In this document: piece by piece, positions 31,534 to 44,500 of the stretch | Position numbering within the stretch: the stretch's first letter is position 1 | Layout of the letters: the number at the start of each line of letters is the position of its first letter | Notes under the pieces: model-generated | Database searches by the model: none | Seen by the model: the letters and a program-made list of their open reading frames with translations, nothing else | What the model was told of the DNA's origin: nothing | Made by a program: the position numbers and the translations under genes | Assembly (NCBI GenBank): GCA_009760855.2 | Contig: WPIO01000046.1 | Location: 2,621,501 to 2,685,500 of the forward strand | Origin: Cristatella mucedo | Taxonomy: Eukaryota; Bryozoa; Phylactolaemata; Cristatellidae | Length of the DNA stretch: 64,000 nt | Direction: 5' to 3'

Positions 31534-31600
31534 CTCTCTCTCGCTCTCTGTATCTCTCGCGTTCTCTCTCTCTCTCTCTCACTCACATTCTCTCACTCTC
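31377..31600. repeat. (CT)n microsatellite, over 200 bases
   Basis: CT run with TGTCT interruptions at the left end and CGCT interruptions at the right. Confidence 0.95.
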
Positions 31601-33299
31601 TGCCGTGCCGGAAGCCGCTCGATTACCCGACGCAGCTCGCTCGCTTGCGTGCGGTGCCCCGGTCTGCGTGCGCTCGCTGCGAAAGCGGGTGCGGCGCCAA
31701 TCTAGATTGAACGCCGGAGGCGACGCGGCTTCATTAAAAGTCCCCTCCAAGATCGAGCAACCGTTGACTGCAAGCGGCGGCTCAACGATGCATCCGCTCG
31801 CAGCCGCAGAGTTTCTTTCGCACACAGCCACGGCCGCAGGGCAGCGCACGCGCGCGGGCCTCCGCCCACGACGCCCGCACGGCAAAGGCGAAGGAGTGGC
31901 GGTTTTGCCGAAGAGTGCGCTTCGCCGCCGCTGTGGCCGCTGTGGCGGCCGCCGCCGCCACAGCGGCTTACCTGTCTTCGCCGGTGCTCTAGCCGTCTCC
32001 AAATGCGGCTCCGCTCAACTGAGGCTCCGCCGCCGCCGCCGCGCGGGGCGATCGATCACGCGGCCAGTCACCGTATCACGCGATTAGACGTTGCCGTTCG
32101 GCTTAATGCGTTATAGAAACCGAATTGTCTAACTAATCGAAAGCCACTATTATTTAGCGGGTCTTGTTTAGCAGGAAATCCTCAAATCGATAACTCGTCT
32201 TTCGCACCAGACCAGAGTCTCGGGAGAATCTCGGGAGATCTTCCGAGATCGGCGTGCGATCCGACGCGAAGGATAAGAAAAAAGGCGAAAAAGCGCACAT
32301 TCGCAGCAGCAGCAGCAGCAGCAGTGTAAAGAGCACCTTCTCCAATGCTGCCGCCGCCGCCGCCGCCGCCTCATTTATAGAAGGGCAGACGAGCCCCCTC
32401 GGCTCTCATCACAGCCACCTATAAAGTGTAAAATGAAGAATTGCCTGCTGCGGCGGCACTCGAACCCGCGACCCGCATCGCGGAGTTGGAGCCTCGCAGC
32501 TAAGCTAAGACGCAGCGACAGCGGGCCACCGACGGACGCGCGGGGAGGCCGAGGCGCGCACCGTCGATCGGACGCGGCCCATTTCTCTCATTCCTACTCT
32601 GCACCGACGCGGCCCGAAGGCGCGTAGCGATCTGAGCACGACGCCGGAAGTGGAGTCACGATTGCCGCGACGCGACGCCCGCGCGCACGCGCGCGCCGGC
32701 AAAGTCGAGCGCCCCGGGGGGGCGCGGCGCGAGCGCGCGCGTTCTGGCGGCCCGCCCGCCGCGCGGAAGTTGTCCGATGCGTGGCGATCGGTACCGCTAA
32801 AGCCCGCCACCTCGATCGAGAGCTACGACGCGATTGCGTGTGGCGTGTGCGGCGCTGCCGTGCAGTGCGGCGGCCAGACACCTTCACGTGCGCCTTTCCT
32901 CTTCTCTCGGCGATGATCGATGACATTTAATTTCGCATCGACGCAGGGCGTGGCTGCCTACTCGAGCAGAGCGAGACGCGGCGAGAGCCGAGCGGCGCAG
33001 AGGGCGGCTTCTGACGGGCAACCTCGGCGATTCGGACTGAGGAGGCGCCGGCTGTGGACGCTGGACGAGTGCACTGAAGGCCGCAGTAACGGATCGCCGC
33101 TGCCACTGCCACTGCAATCGCCATGTGGAAGCTCGACACTCTGCGTCGGCTGTCATTAAACTAAACTATGATACAGCTCCTCCTCCTCTTCGTGGGAAAT
33201 CCTAAACGTGCGGCTGGAATTACGATTGGTAGTAATAGCTCGTTTGTCTAGCATTCCAAGAGAACTTGAATACTCGCTCGAGCGCTCGGGCTCGCGCGC
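31601..33299. other. GC-rich intergenic block, no gene recognised
   Basis: CpG-dense with CCG/GCC runs at 31946, 32027 and 32350 and a CAG run near 32310. Open frames are compositional. Confidence 0.35.
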
Positions 33300-33327
33300 G
33301 CGCGCACACACACACACACACACGCAC

Positions 33328-33410
<83 letters not shown>
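33300..33410. repeat. (AC)n-(AT)n microsatellite
   Basis: AC run of about 90 bases followed by AT. Confidence 0.95.
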
Positions 33411-33413
<3 letters not shown>

Positions 33414-33476
33414 TCGAATGAATTACTCATATATATATATATATATATATTTATATATGAGTAATTCATTCGAATA
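33411..33476. repeat. Hairpin: inverted repeat around an AT run
   Basis: tattcgaatgaattactcat at 33411 and its exact reverse complement ending 33476 flank an AT run. Together with the AT this can fold into a stem of more than 25 base pairs. Confidence 0.85.
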
Positions 33477-33477
33477 G

Positions 33478-33600
33478 CACCAAACGAGAGAGCTCTACCT
33501 CTATCCACGCGCTGTAGATATACCGCAGTGCTCGAGCCACGACCTTGGTCATTAAAGGCAAGCACCTTACCCCTGGGCCAAATCAAGGCGGCGAAGATAA
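33478..33600 (-). mobile_element. SINE-B copy, diverged
   Basis: Minus-strand match to 43205-43335: agagctctacctctatccac at the tail, tgctcgagccacgacct at the B-box region, and ttacccctgggccaaat at the A-box end. Confidence 0.6.
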
Positions 33601-33659
33601 TCAATACCCAATTATTAGTGACGCGCGTAGCATCGAGCATGCAAAAGCGTGCAAGAATC

Positions 33660-33900
33660 GTGCTTAGCCCTGCATGCTAACACAAGCAACGAGACGCTGA
33701 TGGCCACTGGTTAGTGAGAGCTCTGGCTAGTGGCGAGGACTGAATCATGCACGGGTACGCAAGAAAAGCGCTCCGAAACAAAACAGTACAAGTTTACTTT
33801 GGATGGAAGAGAACCTGACCGAAACAGGTGCGTCTTTAGCTGAGACTTGAATGGTGCCGCAAGCGACGCTGCAATTCCCCCGGGTAACGGGTTGTAATGA
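33660..33900 (-). mobile_element. LINE-C fragment, diverged
   Basis: Shares aggtgcgtctttagctgaga and the upstream ctggttagtgag word with 41.1 kb. No open frame. Confidence 0.4.
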
Positions 33901-34450
33901 TTGATGCATTTGGAAACGACCTGAGATACTGAACCGCGAGCTTGACAGCTGAACCTCGATTACGAACTACGAGCTTAGCTAATGGATTATAACTGAGAGC
34001 AGCTTATGAAATAGCTGAAATAAGTCATTGCTGCTTACTAACAGTTAAGTATTATGTATGAACGAGATTATCGTATGACTTATGACCTGGCTATGGCGTA
34101 TAAGTTAAGAGCCTGGTCTAAGTCGCTCAGTTGAGAACGTGACGTTTGGAGTAACAACGGTCTGCCAATCGGTGAGTCCTAGCGCTCAGCGCGAGCTGCT
34201 GCTGTAAGCCTGTATGCGAGTTTGTTGATAGTTACCTGCTGTACTAGCCGTAATATGCAGGCGATTGTTTGCGTTTTTCTAATACGGTGTTGTTATTAGC
34301 GCCGTGTGTAGAATATCAAACCATGTCCCTTTACCGTTAGCGTACTACGAGCTTCAGATTTTTGCACATCGCGTGCCACTACCCGAAGTAGCTAGGGTCG
34401 CGCGGTCATAACAAAGTCAGGCCTGGCTAGGTAGTCGTTGAAACTCAAAG
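33901..34450. other. Intergenic DNA, nothing recognised
   Basis: No repeat or gene recognised. Confidence 0.3.
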
Positions 34451-34548
34451 CTAAAATTCGGAGTGTGTATCTGTTGAACAATAGGTACCCGCTTGGATGA
34501 GTTGCGACGGGTCCCTATTGATCTGAAGATACGCAGTCCGAATTTTAG
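34451..34548. repeat. Imperfect inverted repeat (possible MITE-like hairpin)
   Basis: Left arm 34451-34491 (ctaaaattcgga...ggtacccg) and right arm 34508-34548 (cgggtccct...tccgaattttag) pair with a few mismatches across a 16-base loop. Size is small for a MITE, and no duplicated target site is evident. Confidence 0.65.
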
Positions 34549-35944
<1,396 letters not shown>

Positions 35945-37642
35945 AGTGGAAGTCGGGACAGAGCTAGTGGTAGTTCGGGAGTTACACCAGCTTGTTCGGT
36001 TTTTCTATGTGTGTGTAGCCTCGCTTGTAGGCGCCTCATTAGACCACAACGGCAGTCGTTGACCGATTTCTTCTGCTTTGTATCTTGGGCACAGTCAATA
36101 CTTTTTTGTCAGTTTATCTGCATTGGCGAATACAACATTTGTATCAACTGAGATGTTTAATTTAAGCTTTGCAATACAGAAACAGGTTTGGTGGGCAATG
36201 AATGTGAACATTTCAAATCTGTGATCAGCATTTTGTGTAACTATGCCATTCAAATCGACGTGATCCGGGTATTTCATATGAGGCTTAAACTAAACTTAGT
36301 GTGTGTTCTGCCGGCTGATCGATATGCTTCCATGTTGCAGCCACTTAAATGGTGTGAATGATTAGCAATGATTAGCCTTGCTCTTTTTTATTGCTTGCGG
36401 TTTCTTAAGTTTGCAAGACTTTTAGACTCAAAGATAGTTATTCCAAGAAGCTACATAGTGCGTAAAAGCTGGGGAGCCCACTGCAATCTCAACATGAAGT
36501 GTTAAGCAGGCTGCTGATGTTTTGGTAACTGTTTTCACTCGATTATCGTCCAACCGCTGTGTTGAGCTTGGCCAAGCAAATCATGAGGCTGAGCAGGCTA
36601 CTGCCACTAAGTGAAGCTAATTTCTGTAGTTGGCTCGAGGAATGTAAAAAAATTGTTGGGTAGCCTTTTGCTGTGAATGGGAGCACTCCTACACTCGGCA
36701 GGCTGTGTTGTGAAATGTAGGAAGTTTCACTGTTTTCAAGGCATGATATTTCAAGGCACGGTGATGGCGATTTTGATGAGTAGGTTAAACCATATGAGGC
36801 TATAATCGAAAGACGATTGTCCACCTTACATTAAAGAGATGCTGTTTCTGGTTCGGGCTTTTATAACTAACTTCACAGAAATATTTTTTGAGCTGCTGAA
36901 GTTTTCCACCATATCATACAGTCACGGACAATATTAGGAGCAGCATCCTAGTGCATTTATTTGACATACACTGGCTAGCTTCAAAGATTACCGTTCTTTG
37001 AAAAGAAATAAGATTACGTTGTATACTTGACATATAGTTTTTTAAGAAGGGCACAAACTGTAAAGGAACCAGCTTGTTAATGTCATCTCGGCTTATTGGC
37101 ATTCTGCTGAAGGACTTTTAGTATAATTAGGCAATATTAAGATTATTAGAAAAGATTATCCTGTTATCACTCTAGCTGAGACTCTGAACCTAGCGCAAGC
37201 TGTTGCAATGCTCATTTCTTGTTGTAACAGCCCTTTTTGTCTTTAGATGCAGCAATCTGTGGACTAGCTTCTTCAGTTCCTAGCTGAGGATTTAGACTGT
37301 TCGCTAACAGCAACACGCATACTATCTTTGGTGTATTCTTTCGGGATCGTGGTCCTTCCCTAGTCCTTCCTCTACTTAGTTGTATCGGGATAGTCCTAGT
37401 CTATCCCTCCCTAACCTCTTATTGGCTACTAGGGAGCCAGCAGCTAAATTAAAGGATATTCACCCTTCGCTCCTGTGCAATCGACTTCGGGGTAGAATAC
37501 CTGCAGTTTACTACTGTCACCCTAGTAGGAGTGTAGTGAGTACGTAGGGTCAAGCTGCCTAGGACCTCACTCTTCATGGAAGTAGACAATCCTCTCCTAC
37601 TGCTCAGATGAGAGTTCATCTCCCGAGGAGCTCGGCGTGCCG
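35945..37642. other. Downstream flank / possible long 3' UTR of H3.3
   Basis: AT-rich sequence without recognised repeats. The first clear plus-strand AATAAA I find is near 37789 with a GT-rich stretch after it, which would imply a 1.8 kb 3' UTR; a shorter UTR with a variant signal is equally possible. Confidence 0.35.
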
Positions 37643-37732
37643 CCACCTAGCTGTAAATACTGATTCCCCCCCCCCCCCACGTAGCTGTAAGTACTAATTC
37701 CCCCCACGTAGCTGTAAATACTGATCTCCCCC
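37643..37732. repeat. Short tandem array, about three units, C-rich
   Basis: Three copies of a unit built on (a)cgtagctgtaaatactga followed by a C run of varying length (6-14). Confidence 0.85.
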
Positions 37733-37899
37733 TTTGCACCTTTGCAGTCGACACCGAAAAGGGAATACAGCATTGTACTACCTTCAAATAAAGTGTCTTT
37801 ATTAGAGCACAACGGGGTTGTGTCTCTGGTAAGTCATACCTCCAAACTTTTGTGAAATTTCTGTTAGCAAATTAAATAGACCGACCGATCAAGCCATAA

Positions 37900-38155
37900 C
37901 AATAGTGATAATACCTTGCTATAACGACCTCAGAAAATCTCTTTCACTTAATGTGTGCTGCAAAGAAAGCATGATCGAATGGGTAGTAGCAGCATGCTCA
38001 GTGAACAATGAAAAAAACATAACATGGTTGGGGTGACATGCACTGGGTAAGTATGAAAATTTCGAATGGGTAGTAGCAGCATGCTCAGTGAACAATGAAA
38101 CAAGCATAACATGGTTGGGGTGACATGCACTGGGTAAGCATGTAAATGCAATGTA
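37900..38155 (-). mobile_element. LINE-A 3' tail with an 87-base tandem duplication
   Basis: The minus-strand LINE-A tail words (gcagcatgctcagtgaacaa, cataacatggtt, gggtgacatgcac) appear twice, at 37977-38063 and 38064-38150, differing at few positions. Confidence 0.75.
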
Positions 38156-38645
38156 TCTTTGTCTGTAATTCCATATAAAGACTATGTGGGTGTTACGCAG
38201 GAGAATTTTGTATAGCTCACAACCTAAACGGCTTCGGTAGCCAACCGACTCCCATATCACGCTACAAAGAGAAAGTGGGAAGCATAGCAGAGTCAGGAGA
38301 GCAGTTGAGTTAGTGAGTAGCAAAGAACTAGCAGCTCAGGACCGCTGAAAAGAATGAGCCATAGTCGGCAGCAGGAGAGTAGTTGTCGTTGCCTCAGAAT
38401 CAATCGTGGAAGTGAGTTCCACAGTTTAGGACCTGCAGAGATAAAGCTTCTGTCGCCAACGGTCTTTAAGCCGAGAAATCGAACAGCTCATGTATTGTCC
38501 ACACAGGACCAGAGGGTGCGAACATGCTGAAACTGGTGCAGCAGTTCAGCTAGGTATGGAGGAGCCAAGCCGTGGCGGGCCTTGCGGGTCAGCGTAAAAA
38601 CTTGGCTCTGTCTCCATTGATCAACCGGCAGCCATCCTAGCTATT
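38156..38645 (-). mobile_element. LINE-B 3' part, inverted
   Basis: Same layout as 10771-11260: tail, gtagccaaccgac, gagttccacagtttaggac, then the reverse of LVEQWRQ-type coding up to ggcagccatcctag. Frame broken. Confidence 0.78.
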
Positions 38646-38805
38646 TTAGCAAAAGAGAAACGTGGTCAAATGCAGCATGAACAGTATCAGCATGCATTAG
38701 CACAAAAAGGATGAATGGAAAGATGAAGGATGAACTAAATGCTACGATAGATATAGGCGTTTTTGGTTTCTTTTTAAATGTGTTCAAGTCAGGGGATTTA
38801 ATGTA
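38646..38805 (-). mobile_element. LINE-A 3' fragment between two LINE-B copies
   Basis: Minus-strand reading has SPDLNTFKKKPKTPI, the last LINE-A coding block, joined to LINE-B on both sides. Confidence 0.6.
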
Positions 38806-39112
38806 ATGTATGTATCTCCGTCTGTCACTCCACAACGACAATGTGGGTGCTACGCAGGAGGGTTTTGTATAGCGAACTCACAGCTTAAGCGGCTTTCGGT
38901 ACGCATTCGGTAGCCAACAGACTCCCATATCACGCTACAAAGAGAAAGTGGGAAGCATAGCAGAGAAGGGAAGGCAGTTGAGGTAGTGTGTAACATGGAA
39001 GTAACAGCTCTGCACCGCTGGAAAGGATGTGCCATCGTTGAGTAAGAGTTGTGGAAGCGAGTTCCACAGTCTAGGACCTGCAGAGCAAAAGCGTCTGTCA
39101 CCAACGGTCTGA
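38806..39112 (-). mobile_element. LINE-B 3' part, inverted
   Basis: Minus strand encodes ALQVLDCGTRFHNSY in one frame and FCSAGPRLWNSLPQL in another. Tail at 38806-38840. Confidence 0.78.
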
Positions 39113-40290
39113 TGCGATGCCACTCGGAAGTGAGTCCCAGGCTTTGGGCGTGTACGAACTAAAGGCATGGTCTCCGAAGGATTTCGTTAGTGCGAGATGT
39201 AGTCAAACGATTGGGTTAAGAAAAGCCGTCGGTGTGGTGCTTAGCCTGATGGAGGGTAGATCCGATAGGTCGGCTGGAGCCATAAAATGGAGAGACATAA
39301 AAGTGAGCGACGAAACCTTGAACTTGGTACGTTGCTTGACTGGGAGCCAGTGCAGGTTGGCAAGAAGTGGTGTGATGTGGCAACGGCGACGCTCACGGCA
39401 GACAAGCTTAGCACAATCTGCACAGTTTTGCACCGACTGTAAGCGCCTGATAACACAGGCCGGTAGACCAGCAAGCAGTGATTTACAGAAGTCGAGATTG
39501 GATGTCACAAATGCATGGAACAATTTAAGTTTGATATCCCTGTCTAAGCAAGCCCTGAATTTAGTAATGTTATGCAGTTGAACAGACTTGACTGTGGAGC
39601 TGTTGTGATCGTCTATTGAAAGGTCACTTAAGAACAGAACATCTAGATTTCGTGCAGATTCAACAGCAGATATGCTGGCGGAGCCGATTTTGAGCGTTAG
39701 GTTTTTTAATTTTGAATCGCGATTTTTGGTTTGCCCATAACTAGTAAGTTGGTTTCGTTCATCATTCAATTTAAGGAAATTTTCTGTCATCCGTGTGCGG
39801 ATGTCATATATGCAGAAAGGCAATGAACAAGAATTCGACGTACTAGAGAGATCAAAGCTAATGTACAACAGAGTGTTATCTGCACAGAAGTGAAAGCCTA
39901 TATTGTGCCTGGCAATCACATCAGCAGGAAGGAGAGTATAAACAGGGAAGAAACTGACCAAGCACAGTGCCCTGAGGTACACTATACTTGAGTGATGCCT
40001 CCGATGATCCTTGTCCGATCAAATGAATGCTCTGCAGTTTGCCTCTGAGATAGTACCTGAACCATTGCAGTGCAGTGCCAGTGATGCCTAGGCGAGATGA
40101 GAGGCGCACGAGAAGGACTTTGTGATCAATAGTTTCAAAAGAAGCCAAAAGATTGAGAAAAACAAGCAGAGACTACCTAAGTCTGCATTCCTAAGAAGGT
40201 TATTATACACCCGAAGCAATGCTGACTCTGCGGAGTGATTAGCTCTAAAACCTGACTGGAACTCACTAGCTAGGCGTTATTACAATTACT
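39113..40290 (-). mobile_element. LINE-A copy with reverse transcriptase fragment, inverted
   Basis: A 259-codon minus-strand open frame (39203-39982) holds VIARHNIGFHFCADNTLLY (active-site box read as CADN, not YADD), DLSIDDHNSSTVKSVQLHN and LDFCKSLLAGLPACVIRRLQ. Upstream, ETIDHKVLLVRLSSRLGITG lies in another frame. The altered active-site box and frame breaks show it is inactive. It has no 3' tail; LINE-B sequence starts where the tail should be. Confidence 0.85.
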
Positions 40291-41089
40291 TTCTATTAAT
40301 AACAAGCACCAAGAGTCTTTTTTACTAACAGATAAAAATGCTGAGCCCAGGTCTGATTAACGAAATGACAATCATCCGTTTGAAGATCATGGGACTTGGT
40401 AAATAAATCGTGAGGATGAGCCTTGGAGAGTGAGTGTTGCCTTTCATTGAGGTTCTTGAACGCAAGCACACGTGAGCAAGCTTACCAAAGCATCGAAGCT
40501 CATAGGTTTATAAATGCGGTTGATGTAATAGCGACGACATGATTATATCCCCACTGCCAAGGCTACGAAAATAGCAGTAAAAAAAAGCGCAACGAAGACT
40601 AGCTTCCAATCAGTCACATATAAAGTGTGAGCATTAAAAGCTCAGACATTTGGGAAGCTTGATAAAAGGTGTGCCAATGATGCTGTGAATGAGTTAGCTG
40701 TCATATTAGCAGTATAAGCAAGGCCAACAGAATAGTCCTTCCAACAGTCCTTCCACGGATCTATTCCAAAGCAGCACGGTTACGAAACGGGATATGTTAC
40801 ACTTTGAATTGATTGAACCAGCCGGCTTCCTGTGAGTGGCAAGCCCTCGCTATTATGGCGTAGAACAAGTATTAAAGCGCTGCTGTTAGCTTTTCTTTTA
40901 AAACTTTAAGCGTGCTTCTATGGCTGTAATAAATAATAATATTTCGTTTGTATTCGACCCTAAGTGAACCGAATCTCTCACTAGTAGCTTGATAATTTGA
41001 TGCATTCGAAACAATAAGCTACGATTTAACAAATAGGTTTCTGTGCTCAGACAGCCTTGCAAAAGTATTCAAGAGAATATCGTGGGCCG
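40291..41089. other. Intergenic DNA, nothing recognised
   Basis: The part to about 40.45 kb may be further upstream LINE-A sequence; the rest has no recognised feature. Confidence 0.3.
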
Positions 41090-41393
41090 CTGGTTAGTAG
41101 GACCTGGTTAACGTGCACTGACTCATGCTCATGTAAACGGCTGAGCGGCTCAGGTGCGTCTGTCGCTGAGACTGAAATGATGCAAAATCAGGCGATAAGG
41201 TGATAATAGAAGCCGAAAGTGAGTTCAAGACTTTCAGAGACAACGTACTGAATGCCCGATTTATACAAGGTTTCAGTTTAGTGTGACGAATGAGACTTTT
41301 GGAAGCAAAGGAGACGGTGCTGTTTGACGACACAGAAAAAATGAGGAGGTCTGATAGGTTACGCTTTCGAAAGCTAATGACGAAATCTGTAGT

Positions 41394-41483
<90 letters not shown>

Positions 41484-41640
41484 AGACAGAGACAGAGAGG
41501 GACAGTCAGACAGAGAGAGCCAGAGAGGGAGAGAGAGGGAGACAGACAGACAGAGAGACAGAGAGAGATGGGTCTTGAAGTCGATTCAATGCTTGATAGC
41601 GAGCCTGTGTAGCTCAAACAGAAATGCTAAAGGTAGCAGC
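41090..41640 (-). mobile_element. LINE-C fragment carrying an (AG)n expansion
   Basis: Minus strand has SLKVLNSLSASIITLSPDFA, then the (AG)n run at 41397-41479, and then gtcgattcaatgcttgatag, matching the LINE-C layout at 15280-15650. Confidence 0.5.
41397..41479. repeat. (AG)n microsatellite
   Basis: Pure GA run followed by imperfect GACAGA units to about 41570. Confidence 0.95.
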
Positions 41641-42226
41641 TACGCTGTTGACATCCAACCAGGTGAGCTGCTGAGTTTTGTCGAGAACTCTGGAGGAAAA
41701 CACCACGTTCGTGACAAGGGGATTGGACATGATTGATTCATTTGAGATGCTTCTAAAAGCATGAAATAGTTTTGAGCGTAGTTAAAGTGATGCACTGATT
41801 GATCGCAATATTGTGTGTGCAAATTGTCTAGTTACTTGAGACAGTCGTAGGCTTTCTAAATAAGCTAGCTACTTTAGTTTATGCGTTCAGTGTAATATCT
41901 TTTTGCAAATATTCAAGTTTTCTTGATCGTTCCAAAGAACAAATAAAGCACGCAGTAGTCAGCATGCTTTATATGCCATTAAGCTGTTAATTGATAAAGC
42001 CTATCAGACTTCGATTGACAGCGAGCAGAGGTTTCAATAACGCAAAAGAATAATGATGGACTAACTAGAGCTTAACATTTTGTCATAATTTTGAGGAGCT
42101 AATTATGTGAAAGTCAATTGGAATAACAATCGTACTAGTAATAATAGCAAGATCTGCATAGTTCTCGATGAGAACTAAATCTCTTTCAAGCACATATGAA
42201 GGAAAGAAAGCGTGCAACATTGGCTT
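41641..42226. other. Intergenic DNA, nothing recognised
   Basis: AT-rich; no recognised repeat or gene. Confidence 0.3.
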
Positions 42227-42583
42227 GTCCGGGGTTTGAGTTCAGCAGTAGTAGGCAAACCTTAATTACGAGTTGCAAGCGGGCTGATAGCCACTAAGGC
42301 TCTTCTACCATTACACAAGCGTGGCTGCTAATTCTCCAATCTCCAATCTCTTTTGTAAGGGCACGTGGGCAGAATCGCTACGTATTTCCTTATATGATAT
42401 CTACTTGAACATAATGCTAAGGAAATACGTAGCGATTCTGCCCACGTGCCCTTACAAAAGAGATTGGAGATTGGAGAATTAGCAGCCACGCTTGTGTAAT
42501 GGTAGAAGAGCCTTAGTGGCTATCAGCCCGCTTGCAACTCGTAATTAAGGTTTGCCTACTACTGCTGAACTCAAACCCCGGAC
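42227..42583. repeat. Perfect palindrome: 166-base arms, 25-base spacer
   Basis: Bases 42227-42392 and 42418-42583 are exact reverse complements by eye over 166 bases. The arms contain SINE-A-like body words (gcgggctgatagccactaag, ggctcttctaccatta). The spacer is AT-rich. Confidence 0.93.
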
Positions 42584-42759
42584 TCAGATCAGGCTGGCAA
42601 CCAGTAAAAAAATCTGCTTAAACTCAGCAACGGTAGGCAACACGAAATGTGCTTGTGCCGTGCTAGAAGACACTTGGAAGCTCACACCACGGGCCTGTGC
42701 TTAGCCTTTCTGCCTTTTTTCACACCGACGCATGTCGCAACGCCCCCTGGTATGATGAC

Positions 42760-42975
42760 ATTTAAAAGGAACCTTAAACACACCCGTTTATTACAGCATC
42801 CAGGGGGTCGTTGGGATTCGTCCTCCATGTGCATATTCGTGCTTACACTATGCCCTGCTGCTGGCGGATTTTAGCACCAATCATTTGGTAATACTTTCTA
42901 TTTAGCATTTGTAATGTGCCTAGAAAGAGATTCAGTTCTCTGAGGGCGCTAAGAAAATGTATTATTTTTTTATTA
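42760..42975 (+). mobile_element. LINE-A 3' fragment
   Basis: Contains gacatttaaaaggaacctta, the end gcctagaaagagattcagtt, and a degraded ATT/T tail. Confidence 0.7.
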
Positions 42976-43204
42976 TTTCAGCACTTCTTTTAGACTTCCT
43001 ACTGTATCCTTATCAGAGGACTCAACCATGTGTGCACATCAAAGAGCCAGGCCGTAAACCGACATAGATGGGCAGTCACCCAAATCAAAGGCAATAATTC
43101 AGTGGCTCGTCCACAATCGGACATAAAAAGGCCGTAGAATGGCCACAGCATGAGCATCAAGCAATAGCAGGTAGATTATAAATAAATATATAGTAAATAT
43201 AATT

Positions 43205-43335
43205 CATGTATATAGCGCCCCAAGAGAACTCAAGCTCTATCCAGGCGCTTCACATATGCCTCAGGGCTCGAGCCCACGACCTCAGTCAGACCTTGGTCGG
43301 GGCGAGCACCTTAACCGCTAGACCAAACCAGCTCG
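43205..43335 (-). mobile_element. SINE-B copy, best preserved
   Basis: On the minus strand: A-box TGGTCTAGCGGTTAAGG, B-box GGGCTCGAGCCC about 40 bases later, then gcgcctggatagagcttgag and ttctcttggggcgctata, which mirrors the LINE-A 3' end. Confidence 0.78.
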
Positions 43336-43452
43336 GCTTCTGTTTATGGGGTTAGTTATTTACTTTCTCAGATCACCGTTACGGATCAAACTGAAATGCG
43401 GCTATGCCATCAGCTCCCGCTTGAGAGAAAAGGACAGCCATAGATTTATTAT

Positions 43453-43526
43453 ACACACACACACACACACACACGCACACACACGCACTCACGCACGCAC
43501 GCACACACACACACACACGCGCACGC

Positions 43527-43591
<65 letters not shown>

Positions 43592-43592
43592 A
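43453..43592. repeat. (AC)n-(AT)n microsatellite
   Basis: AC runs with CGCA interruptions, then AT. Confidence 0.95.
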
Positions 43593-44034
43593 TTATATAT
43601 GCATCTCAGAATAACTTCCAGGGCCTAGCATTTTTTATTGACATAGTGACCATTGTAAAAAGAGTGGAGTGGCCATGGCTGCCCTTACCACTACGTTCAA
43701 TATGCTCATCGAACGGCCCGCTTCTCTTTTGACGCCTTAAGTTGTTCACTATATCATGCCACCAGACGCACTTTAGCTGTACTTGTATTCATTATCTAAT
43801 GACGACGAAATACAAGCAGGCTATCTTGCAAGAACATGTTGACGAGCCATGGCCATTAAAACATTTAACCCTGCGTGCGTGCAGTGAGAAATTCATCTCA
43901 ATATAATCTGCCGTTTTGGAATCAGCGCTATTCCAATCTCTACTATTATTCTATAGCTCAAGTAAGTACCATTAAGCATATTGACTGGCGAAAGAAGACA
44001 TGTTGTTTCCTGCCGTCCAGTACCTCGAACTCTC
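43593..44034. other. Intergenic DNA, nothing recognised
   Basis: No recognised repeat or gene. Confidence 0.3.
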
Positions 44035-44500
44035 TCTTTTTGTGCATGCATTTCTGACATTCAAAATTGGATTGCAGCCAAAGTTTTAAAATTAAATGAC
44101 GATAAAACTAACTTTTTACTTAAATAAAAATCTAGCGTTACTCAATAATTGGAAAGTCTAGCCCTCAAAATAAGCACAGGCACCCTATTTCATGCAGTCT
44201 CAGCACGAAATTATGGTGTCTTGTTCCAAAACATCTTTCATTATTTGTTCTCATCGGCTACACGTTAAAGTTAGGTCACTTTAAATTACGTAACGTTACT
44301 AAGCTTCGAGCTGGCATGGATAGGGATACCATTGCCACGCTGGTTCAAGCTCTGGCAACATCACGTCCAGACTTCTGCGACTTACTAGGTACAGTTCTTT
44401 TATGTCTGTTTTAATAAGACGCATGTAGTTTGTGAGAATCTCTGCAGCTAGGCTCATCCGACATGAATGTCGTTCCCTACCAGACGCCGATCTCATTCAG
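44035..44500 (+). mobile_element. Degraded LINE-A middle fragment
   Basis: The order of words follows LINE-A after the YADD box: gcagccaaagttttaaaatt (AANFLKL), aatgacgataaaactaac (NDDKTN), then aagcttcgagctggc (KLRAG) and gctctggcaacatcacgtcc. Heavily mutated. Confidence 0.5.
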
